Assembly (NCBI GenBank): GCA_001460835.1
Contig: CYKH01002155.1
Span: 9,199-34,003, forward strand
Source: Bodo saltans
Taxonomy: Eukaryota > Euglenozoa > Kinetoplastea > Eubodonida > Bodonidae
Length of the DNA stretch: 24,805 nucleotides
Direction: 5' to 3'
The position numbers and the translations under genes were made by a program. Position 1 is the stretch's first letter; each line of letters starts with the position of its first letter. The notes under the pieces were generated by a model, which saw only the letters and a program-made list of their open reading frames with translations, was not told the DNA's origin and did no database searches. Below, one piece after another: positions 15,095-21,908 of the stretch.

Positions 15095-18000
15095 ATGGAT
15101 CTTCGGTTTATGCAATACAACAGTGAGTTCGACGAGAATGAAGAGAAGAGCACCCCCATCGTCACTTGGATGGAGAAGGAGCGCATTTTCTGCATGGCCG
15201 CCACCCCTGGAGGTCGTATCATTACCGCCGGCGACACCAGTGGTGACATTAGCTTCTGGGACAGCCGTACTGGTACCAAAGAGTACGACTTATCTGGCCA
15301 CACCGAGGCTGTGCTGGCGTTAGTGGTCGTGGCGGATCTGAATGCCCTCTTCTCTGCAGGTGCGGACAGTACCGTTCGTCTTTGGAATTTAGAAACACTA
15401 CAAAATACCATGGTGTTTGAAGGTCACCGTGGTTTCATCGTCGGTCTGTTTGCGATGCGATCGGAGACGGGAACAGGTCTGTTCTCCGGAAGTGATGATC
15501 GTACGGTGAAACAGTGGAACTCTAACAGTGGTGCTTGTGTGCACACATACAAAGGCCACAAAGGTCCTGTGAACGCTATCACCGCCACGGAGACAAACAT
15601 GATTTCTGGCAGCAGCGACGGTATTATTAAAATTTGGGACTTGGGATCTCGCCGATGCATCCGCACCATCGAAGCACACACCGACTCGATCTGGTGTTTG
15701 ATTCAACTCAAGGACGGCCGCTTCGCATCCGGGAGCACAGACTCTTCCATCAAGATCTGGGAGAATATTTTCCTCAACAACAACGCCGTCACGCTCACTG
15801 CCCACCATGGCAAAGTCCGCAAACTGTTGTCCTACGGCCCCATTCTCTTCTCTGCTGGTGCAGATGCTGTGATCTACGCGTGGGATACACGCACCAACAA
15901 CCTCGTGAGAACGCTGAAGTATCACACGAAACAAATCTCAGGCCTTACGTTGCACAACAACAATTTGTGCTCCTCTGGATTCGATAAGAACGTCTGCCGT
16001 TGGGACGTGCAGCTGCTCCTCCCAGAGAAGCAACCGATTGTCCAATTTCAGCAGCTTTCGGTGGCCAAGGACCAAGACGGGGACGGTGGAGACAAGAACG
16101 AAGGCGTGAACTATCGGCGCAACCAAAAGCGTGTCCGTGAGAAGACGCCTGAGGATATCGTCGAGCTCTACAAGGAGCTCCCCATCAATTTTGTGGTCGA
16201 CGCATTAGACTTCAAGGTCACCTCATCCCGACTGATGGGAGAGATTATTTTCTACATCCCCTTTCTCATTTGCTTCGTCTTTGTGTTCATGCTCGCTCGC
16301 CCCATTGAGGACGGCTACTACATGACGCAAGCCATTTCCGACGTGCTCGTCACCCAACAGTTGCCCTCCTTTAAGAACCCGCGCACCTTTACTGAGGTCA
16401 CGACCGTGGCGTGGTTCTACACGTGGATGACGTTAATGGTGACGGAGTTGTGGCGTGATCGATCCGACCTCACGTTTCCCTCGGTGCAGGGACAGAATAT
16501 TCTAGTGGGAGCGATGCGTGTTCGTCAGCAGCGTGCCACGCCCAATTCCTGCTCCTTCAACAAGCATTTCTTCAATATGTCCGTCGGCGGGCTTCCGTGT
16601 TACGGCGCGTTAGACTCCCAAGGCGACACCAGTCCATTTGTATGTCCGCAGTACTCCCTCTGCTCAAACACCACCACCGATAACGCCAATGCTATTGCAG
16701 CCGCACTGAGCACCCTCGGATTGACCTCCGCAGGCTTCACGTTCGACGCCTCAGCAGGCCTTCCGTACGAAGGTCAAGTCGCATCCTACACAGACGGCGG
16801 CTTTGCCATTGACTTCAACTTCTCAGAGCCACTGCAAGTTCAGCTAGACAAGATTGCTGCGATGGAGACGTTAGGGTACGTGGATGAAGTCGTGACACGC
16901 CTCGTGGACGTTGCGTTCTACGTCTACAACCCCAGCATCGACGTGTTTGTGAGCTTCCTGATGGTGCTTGAAGTCCCATACGGAGGCACGTGGATGCCTC
17001 TTGCTCGCACCACTGGGTTCGAAGTCTTCACCACCCGTCACAGCGGACAACTAGGATTTCAAGTATTCTTCTTCTTCTTTGTGCTCGGCTTCATTGCGCT
17101 GTTCATTTGGCAATTCGTCGCAGACTTCCGCAAAGGCCGCACCACAAGTTTCATTCTCGACGCATGGAACGTCATTGAATTCGTGAATTTGTTAATCTTT
17201 ATTGTCATGTACGGGTACCTCTACAGCTGGATTATTCAGTCCCGCCAGCTAAAACTTGACGACTTACTTGCAGAAACGGCATACTCGTCGATTCTAGAGA
17301 AGACAAACACGTACTACCAGTCCATGGTGTGGTTCAATGCTGTCAACACTGTACTGACCTTCATGAAGCTTCTCAAGTACGTTCGCCTCAACGATCGCCT
17401 TAACATCTTGACGCGTACTCTGTCCGTTGCCCAGCAGTCATTGCTTGGCGTGCTCGTTCTGTTCGTGTACGTGGTGTTTGGCTTTGCGCTGACAGGCAAC
17501 AACCTTTACGGTGTTGCGATGTTCAACTTCCGAAACATCTCGGTCTCGTATGTGGCATTGCTGCGCGCGCTTATTGGCGACGTTGACTACACGGCCATGA
17601 CCATGGAGACCATCATCGTGACCATCTTCTTCTTCTGGGCCTACATGATTCTCGGCCAGTTCATTCTGCTCAACTTCCTTGTTGCCGTGATCAGCGATGG
17701 TTTCCACGAAGTGAGCATGACAAAGTCGTCCATTCCGCTGGATCAGACGATCGTCAAGGCGTTTAAGGATGCGAGGTACGAGTTCCTTCCAAAGGTATTA
17801 CGCTGGAAGTTCCTGCTGCTGCGCCATCGTGCAACGCAAACGACGATTGTGGCCAACACACTCGACGAGCTCGTGGACAAGCGTAATAAAATGGTCGATG
17901 AGGACGCTGCACAACGTCAAGATTACGATGAGGTCGAGGACGTGCTGATGCGCAAAGCGGACTTCAAAGCGCTGGTTCCTAAAGATGACCAGGAGCTGCT

Positions 18001-18241
18001 GAAAGAAAACGAAACCTTTATTGATGAGGTGTGGAAGGACATGGCATGGGAGTATCACCACAAACAAATGGCGGCGAAGGGACAAGATGAAATTGAGCGC
18101 GAGGCGATTGTGTTTGAGGAGGTAGAGCAGGCCCTTCGTGGCCTGAGCGCGTCGTTCCCAGTGATGGAGCAGCTGAAGAACCGCCTGCAGGTGCAGGAAG
18201 CAAAGCTACGTCCGTTAGCTCGTTCCATGGGCATCCGATAA
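15095..18241 (+). CDS. WD40 propeller fused to a polycystin (PKD2)-type cation channel
   Basis: 1048 residues. Residues about 25-305 form seven WD40 blades, each closing with an Asp-Trp-like dipeptide (ISFWD, VRLWN, VKQWN, IKIWD, IKIWE, IYAWD, VCRWD) and most opening with a Gly-His or similar. After a charged linker, TM1 lies at about 382-402. A large extracellular/lumenal region (about 405-645) ends in VAFYVYNPSIDVFVSFLMVL, matching the polycystin TOP domain. TM2-TM6 lie at about 653-675, 692-714, 744-765, 782-803 and 840-867. The pore helix and filter are LLRALIGDVDYTAM (about 822-836), aligning with the Leu-Gly-Asp filter region of PKD2 channels. The TM4-TM5 linker RLNILTRTLSVAQQSLLGVL is also polycystin-like. 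A charged 180-residue helical tail follows. Polycystins carry Ca2+ and monovalent cations, often in cilia or flagella; here the propeller probably scaffolds a partner in the cytosol. No frame break or intron is needed to join the two halves. Confidence 0.93.
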   Translation: MDLRFMQYNSEFDENEEKSTPIVTWMEKERIFCMAATPGGRIITAGDTSGDISFWDSRTGTKEYDLSGHTEAVLALVVVADLNALFSAGADSTVRLWNLETLQNTMVFEGHRGFIVGLFAMRSETGTGLFSGSDDRTVKQWNSNSGACVHTYKGHKGPVNAITATETNMISGSSDGIIKIWDLGSRRCIRTIEAHTDSIWCLIQLKDGRFASGSTDSSIKIWENIFLNNNAVTLTAHHGKVRKLLSYGPILFSAGADAVIYAWDTRTNNLVRTLKYHTKQISGLTLHNNNLCSSGFDKNVCRWDVQLLLPEKQPIVQFQQLSVAKDQDGDGGDKNEGVNYRRNQKRVREKTPEDIVELYKELPINFVVDALDFKVTSSRLMGEIIFYIPFLICFVFVFMLARPIEDGYYMTQAISDVLVTQQLPSFKNPRTFTEVTTVAWFYTWMTLMVTELWRDRSDLTFPSVQGQNILVGAMRVRQQRATPNSCSFNKHFFNMSVGGLPCYGALDSQGDTSPFVCPQYSLCSNTTTDNANAIAAALSTLGLTSAGFTFDASAGLPYEGQVASYTDGGFAIDFNFSEPLQVQLDKIAAMETLGYVDEVVTRLVDVAFYVYNPSIDVFVSFLMVLEVPYGGTWMPLARTTGFEVFTTRHSGQLGFQVFFFFFVLGFIALFIWQFVADFRKGRTTSFILDAWNVIEFVNLLIFIVMYGYLYSWIIQSRQLKLDDLLAETAYSSILEKTNTYYQSMVWFNAVNTVLTFMKLLKYVRLNDRLNILTRTLSVAQQSLLGVLVLFVYVVFGFALTGNNLYGVAMFNFRNISVSYVALLRALIGDVDYTAMTMETIIVTIFFFWAYMILGQFILLNFLVAVISDGFHEVSMTKSSIPLDQTIVKAFKDARYEFLPKVLRWKFLLLRHRATQTTIVANTLDELVDKRNKMVDEDAAQRQDYDEVEDVLMRKADFKALVPKDDQELLKENETFIDEVWKDMAWEYHHKQMAAKGQDEIEREAIVFEEVEQALRGLSASFPVMEQLKNRLQVQEAKLRPLARSMGIR

Positions 18242-18796
18242 CACCTTACATGGCCATTTGTAGTGTCTTTTTGTTCACTAGTGTGTCACGATTGGTTGAC
18301 GACGCGCCTTTTGTTCTCACAATTCTTCTGGGGAAATAGAAACCTCTCACAAAGATTATGTGAAGATTGCCGTGTTCGCAGTCCCCCTCACTCCCGTTTC
18401 TTTGTTTGTGTGATTTGATTTCGTGTTGCGAAAGTGTGAATGACTTCGGTGTCTTCCCGCGTACACTACTGATAAGAAGAATTTTTTTCCGTAAAGCACG
18501 CCCACACGACAAACAACGTCGAATGTACTACAAGAGAAAGAGCTCCAGAAAAGAGTCAAGAAGGAGAAAAAAGAGAAGAAAAGCATTCCCTAACCTTTTC
18601 GTTCAATTGTCCCCCCTTACAACGTTGTGTCTTTTTTTAAAAAAAAAAAACACTGTTTTCGTCCAAAATTTATGCTTTCTTTTTCTTTTGACCTACTGTT
18701 GTAACGCTGATGCCTGCTTACTCCTCGTTTTGTGTCTTTCACCCAGTAGCACCGGTGAGCATATCTTGGTTTGCAGGAAGCAAACTTCTTCATCAC
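18242..18796 (+). other. long gene-free stretch, edge of the housekeeping array
   Basis: 555 bases with no convincing gene on either strand. It contains a purine tract (about 18531-18583, mostly A/G), a T7-A12 homopolymer junction (18632-18650), and T/C-rich sequence to 18760. The last part (TTTTGTGTCTTTCACCCAG, then TTTGCAG with AG at 18775-18776) could be the acceptor of the decayed gene that follows. Short overlapping frames here are low-complexity Lys/Arg/Ser or Phe/Ser translations. Confidence 0.5.
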
Positions 18797-18943
18797 ATGC
18801 TTCGTCGCTCGGCATTTCGCATGGCGGTTTCAAGGTCCTCGCTTCCTAGCCCTTCACGTGCCTTTACGATAAGGCTTCAAGATGTGTCAACGCGTTTATC
18901 AAGCAGCATGCGCTCAGTCTCACGCCATTTGAGCACGACATGA
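18797..18943 (+). CDS. presequence-like N-terminal fragment of the decayed NTPase
   Basis: From the ATG at 18797, 48 residues (MLRRSAFRMAVSRSSLPSPS... ending SVSRHLSTT) are rich in Arg, Ser and Leu and lack acidic residues except one Asp, as in a mitochondrial presequence. Frame 3 takes over within 18933-18943 (DADCIKKLSSSEQKEL), so one inserted or lost base separates the two. An AG at 18775-18776 after TTTGC lies 21 bases upstream of the ATG. Confidence 0.4.
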   Translation: MLRRSAFRMAVSRSSLPSPSRAFTIRLQDVSTRLSSSMRSVSRHLSTT

Positions 18944-18989
18944 CGCTGACTGCATAAAGAAGCTCAGTTCTTCAGAGCAAAAAGAGCTT

Positions 18990-19646
18990 ATGCGTTACAA
19001 CTTCCCAAGTCAAACGAAAAGAGCAGTGGACAACGCCGTGGCGTCTCAGTTCGATGCGCTCAATCATCATCCTTGCTTTGAGAAAGCTGCGCGTGAGAGA
19101 GTTGCGAATGCGAGGGAGGTGCGGAAGGAACTGGGAAAGTTGGAATCGTTGGGAATCATAACTCTCTCCGACTTTCGAACGATGCGCAGAGACATTCAAT
19201 TTGAGAGCAGTGTGGTGAAGTTCCTCGACTGGCATGTCGAGTCAATAGACAAGTTGTTCGCATGGCTAGACGATGAGGTGCTAGACTTCAAAAACCGTCA
19301 TCCTGAACTGAAAGGGGCATACTCGCAGCTCTTGTGTCGCCACATGTCACTGTTGACGCACCACCATCATTATTACCGTGCAGGCAAAACGAAACAGGTG
19401 ACATCGATGCTCGGACGGGACATTGAGGTGAACAACTTGTTGGAGAATGTCCTTTCCGACGAAGTCGCCCTTGAGCACAGACCTATCCAATACGTGATTG
19501 CTCCGCGGCGGCACAGCAAGTCGTTGATGCTTTCACAGGTCGTCGCTTCGGCGGCGAAGCACCGCGCTGACGAAGGTAAGAAGCGTTCAACAACAGTACA
19601 ACCTTGTTGTCAAACATCCAGGCCGTTGAAGACATCGGTGACGTGA
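18990..19646 (+). CDS. N-terminal helical region and Walker A of the decayed NTPase
   Basis: Longest open piece of the decayed gene, 218 codons from the ATG at 18990; coding character begins earlier, at about 18942. It is helix-rich (LGKLESLGIITLSDFRTMRR; SSVVKFLDWHVESIDKLFAW) and contains YVIAPRRHSKSLMLSQVVAS, which matches the PRRxGKS Walker A style of AAA-ATPase-like families but lacks the Gly before Lys-Ser. The last 20 or so codons (KKRSTTVQPCCQTSRPLKTS) are not protein-like and follow a frame change near 19577. Confidence 0.5.
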   Translation: MRYNFPSQTKRAVDNAVASQFDALNHHPCFEKAARERVANAREVRKELGKLESLGIITLSDFRTMRRDIQFESSVVKFLDWHVESIDKLFAWLDDEVLDFKNRHPELKGAYSQLLCRHMSLLTHHHHYYRAGKTKQVTSMLGRDIEVNNLLENVLSDEVALEHRPIQYVIAPRRHSKSLMLSQVVASAAKHRADEGKKRSTTVQPCCQTSRPLKTSVT

Positions 19647-20339
19647 AGCGGTCGGGTCGTACACGCGTGGTGCTGTGCTATGCGTGAGGGCAGCAAGAAG
19701 AAAAAACTGTTCTTCAAGCAATTTATGTTGCCTTTTTATCAATGCATGAGCTTCGAAGTCGCCCACGCGCTGGCCAAGTCGGTTGGGCTTGGGCGTGTGG
19801 TGATTGCGGCGGACGAGGTGTCGAGGCTCACGGATGGGCGGGGGCATCCAGCAGTGGTACGATACGAAGGACCAGGAGGCTGCAATGTCCACCATCACGG
19901 CGATGTACGCCAGCGGCTGGTCGCTGCTGGGCTCTGGGCCTACAAACGAACACTTTAAGACGATGGCTGAACTTAGTGCCCGTGAAACACTGAAAGTCGC
20001 ACTGAAACCGCTGACACTCGCGACGCGCTGTGACTTCCAGCTGATGAAGAAACAAGTGAGAAGCAAGTACCGGGTGAGAAGCTTAAGAAGTGAGAAGCAG
20101 GGGAGTTTTCTCCATCACTCCGCTTCCTGTTTGAGGTCGTAAAGAACTTCCCTGGGTACATGGGTGTGTGGGTCGAGATGCTTGAGAAGGAAAAAGTTGT
20201 TCTCAGCCTCAGCTGCCTCGGGAGCGGTGGTTTGAGAGAGTGGCACTGAGTGTTGAAGGCACTGAGATTGTTGGTGATGATATTGTCGTGGGTCTAACCA
20301 ACGCAAATGTTTATGTGTGGCTTTCTATTTGCTTTGCTT

Positions 20340-20413
20340 TGCCGAGAGGACGGAGTTTCCCTCTCATAGAAACGTTTGCCGAGAGGACGGAGTTTCCCTC
20401 TCATAGAAACGTT
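20340..20413 (+). repeat. perfect 37-base tandem duplication
   Basis: The unit beginning TGCCGAGAGGACGGAGTTTC occurs at 20340-20376 and again at 20377-20413, ending TAGAAACGTT both times. Its length is not a multiple of three and it lies between two frames of the decayed NTPase gene. Confidence 0.95.
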
Positions 20414-20439
20414 AAAAAACAATCACCCTTTCGGAGGCG

Positions 20440-21054
20440 TTGGGGCGCAGCAGCAAGAAGAAGCAACATGAGCGCCTCGTGGAGAATATCGCTGCTCTCA
20501 ATTCCCCTCATTTCTCTGTGCTGAGTCCACAGTGCCCGATAAACCCAGGGTGCGATGTGGCGATGCTCCTCCGCGCCGGCGAGAAAAATGCGACCGACAC
20601 AGTGGACCAGCGCGCGAAAGTGCTGCTTCTTTTTGAGACGAAATACTGCGCCTCGTCCAAGAGCACCCCGCATCGCAAGGCGCTGCACGCGCTCAACGGC
20701 GTTGTTGATTACGTGAACCAATGCAACATCCGCCGTGTGTGCTTTGTGTACTGCAACACGGCTGTCAGAGATGTGAAGAATGCCCAGACGCAACATCCTT
20801 ACTTGTTGTCAGAGAAACCTAAGAAGCCGAACATCAACAAATTTAAGACCCTTAAGGACGTCATGACGGAGCTACAACGACGCGGATGCACCACTTCCCT
20901 CCATACCGTGTGGGAAGAGGATGAGTGGCGCAGTCTGCTGGACTCCCTCTACCTTATTGTGCCTGATATGGACGAGGAGTCCATTGTTCCCAACGCGCCA
21001 ATCCCGCTGCGTCGTGCGCGCCCAGTCAACAACATCAAATCAAAGCAGGTGTGA
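20440..21054 (+). CDS. PD-(D/E)XK nuclease-like fragment of the decayed gene
   Basis: Frame 1 is open for 204 codons but starts with TTG, so it is a continuation rather than a separate gene. It contains an Asp (codon 20554, PGCDVAML) followed 26 residues later by KVLLLFETKYCASS, the strand-E-x-K arrangement of restriction-endonuclease-fold nucleases, then RRVCFVYCNTA as the next core strand. It ends at a natural-looking TGA after a basic tail (RRARPVNNIKSKQV). The Asp and Glu-Thr-Lys residues are intact even though the rest of the gene is broken. Confidence 0.5.
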   Translation: MGRSSKKKQHERLVENIAALNSPHFSVLSPQCPINPGCDVAMLLRAGEKNATDTVDQRAKVLLLFETKYCASSKSTPHRKALHALNGVVDYVNQCNIRRVCFVYCNTAVRDVKNAQTQHPYLLSEKPKKPNINKFKTLKDVMTELQRRGCTTSLHTVWEEDEWRSLLDSLYLIVPDMDEESIVPNAPIPLRRARPVNNIKSKQV

Positions 21055-21175
21055 GAGAGAAGATGACGTGATGCAGGAAGTGCGAGCCCGCAATTGTGAG
21101 GAGCAACGACGGTTACATCACCGAGGATATGTCGGACTGATTAGAGAAATTGTGGGCGTTCGCGGCGCGGTGAAG

Positions 21176-21345
21176 GGTGCTTGCCGCTGCTTGAGGTGAT
21201 TGCGTCGACACTGATTCACGCGGGAAGAAACCTGTCGCATTTGGCGATGTTTGGCGAGAAGCCTATGTGCAGCACTGGGCCGGACGAGCTCTTCTATCGG
21301 CCCTTGGGGAGCGACTGCGTCAGCGTGGTCAAGCCGGCTGCAGGG
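21176..21345 (+). pseudogene. frame-broken fragment of a paralog of the downstream NTPase-nuclease gene
   Basis: Translated in three successive frames, this fragment gives LLEVIASTLIHAG (frame 1), KKPVAFGDVWREAYVQHWAG (frame 3) and ELFYRPLGSDCVSVV (frame 1). The intact gene reads QLELIASTLIHEVNR, KKPVGFGDVWRGAFVQPWAD and KLFYRPVGKACVDVY in one frame at about 23778-23932. The DNA also aligns directly (for example GCGTCGAC and TTTGGCGA in both). The fragment therefore derives from a sister copy and has at least two small indels. Flanking sequence on either side is not clearly related. Confidence 0.8.
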
Positions 21346-21352
21346 GCCGGCT
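21332..21352 (+). other. GC-rich perfect hairpin in the paralog fragment
   Basis: AGCCGGC (21332-21338) and GCCGGCT (21346-21352) pair perfectly around TGCAGGG. It lies at the point where similarity to the intact paralog fades. Confidence 0.4.
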
Positions 21353-21527
21353 CCATGCACGCGACGCAAACGTTCTTGATGTCATAGCCCAGCGGTACGA
21401 CCCTATTTTTGTACCTCAAGACTCAGGTTTAAGCTTGAGTAGCTGGTTTCTGATGGAGTTTGTCGTCTCCAACGCAAAAACGTCCCACGCAAAGGTCTGC
21501 CCTTCGCTTCCCCTCACTTGGACATTG

Positions 21528-21617
21528 CTATTCGAACTCTCTATGATCTGCGGATTTTCTACCCTGTAAGGGTCCCGTGTTGGCGCGGAATCTATTCGAA
21601 CTCTCTATGATCTGCGG
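21528..21617 (+). repeat. 26-base direct repeat, 64-base period
   Basis: CTATTCGAACTCTCTATGAT plus CTGCGG occurs at 21528-21553 and 21592-21617, without mismatch. The 38 bases between the copies are single-copy here. It lies in the debris zone between the two NTPase genes. Confidence 0.9.
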
Positions 21618-21880
21618 GCTGAGGAGCACACCCGAAGTGACACAAACAGATTACGTGTGTGCCGTGTGCGTGCGAAACGGCTTTCGGTAGGACAGCGCTG
21701 CCCACCATGTTTTTGGTTTATTGAGTTAATGCTCGCCCCACTCTACTAAACTTGTAAGAATAGCAAACCTTCTTTATTTAGGCGAAGCATGGCTGTATCC
21801 TCTGGGTTTTTGTTGGGTGAATGAAGGATCCTAATCGTCACAGAGAGTGAGAGTTAGAGAATCAAAGTGATAAGAACTGT

Positions 21881-21890
21881 CTTTTTCAAG
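21881..21890 (+). promoter_or_regulatory. candidate trans-splice acceptor of the intact NTPase gene
   Basis: A short pyrimidine stretch CTTTTTCAAG ends in AG at 21889-21890, 18 bases before the ATG at 21909. The tract is weaker than those in the core array. Confidence 0.3.
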
Positions 21891-21908
21891 AACACAAAGA
21901 AGAAAGAG

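Larger units (their letters stand above)
18797..21054 (+). pseudogene. decayed RHS/Crinkler-like P-loop NTPase with C-terminal PD-(D/E)XK nuclease
   Basis: Protein-like pieces appear in order but in changing frames, so this is one gene broken by several frameshifts. Piece one is a basic Ser/Arg-rich N-terminus in frame 2 (18797-18943). Piece two is a helical region and Walker A-like APRRHSKSLMLSQVV in frame 3 (about 18933-19580). Then come GRTRVVLCYA in frame 1 (about 19650-19680), the Walker B strand RVVIAADEVSRLTDGR in frame 3 (about 19790-19840), QQWYDTKDQEAAM to RCDFQLMKKQ in frame 1 (19847-20055), RFLFEVVKNFPGYMGVWVEM in frame 3 (20121-20210), VEGTEIVGDDIVVGLTNANV in frame 2 (20255-20315), and a nuclease domain in frame 1 (20440-21054). 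The order NTPase then restriction-endonuclease fold is that of trypanosomatid RHS and Crinkler-type proteins. At least five frame changes and a 37-base tandem duplication make function unlikely. Family assignment is by eye. Confidence 0.7.
21055..21908 (+). other. long spacer with gene debris before the intact NTPase gene
   Basis: 854 bases without an intact gene. It holds the paralog fragment at about 21176-21345, a GC-rich perfect hairpin (21332-21338 with 21346-21352), a 26-base direct repeat (21528 and 21592), then A/T-richer sequence to 21880. The final CTTTTTCAAG (21881-21890) is a possible splice acceptor for the ATG at 21909. No RNA gene was recognised. Confidence 0.5.

Noticed and set aside
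18531-18583. Purine tract as a minus-strand polypyrimidine tract marking a strand switch
   Set aside because: No minus-strand gene follows it in either direction, and the genes on both sides are on the + strand.
18242-21908. Retrotransposon (ingi/RIME-like) inserted in the RHS-like genes
   Set aside because: No reverse transcriptase or endonuclease motifs, no long poly(A) end flanked by target-site duplications, and no RIME-like terminal sequence could be recognised; the A12 run at 18639 lacks flanking duplications.
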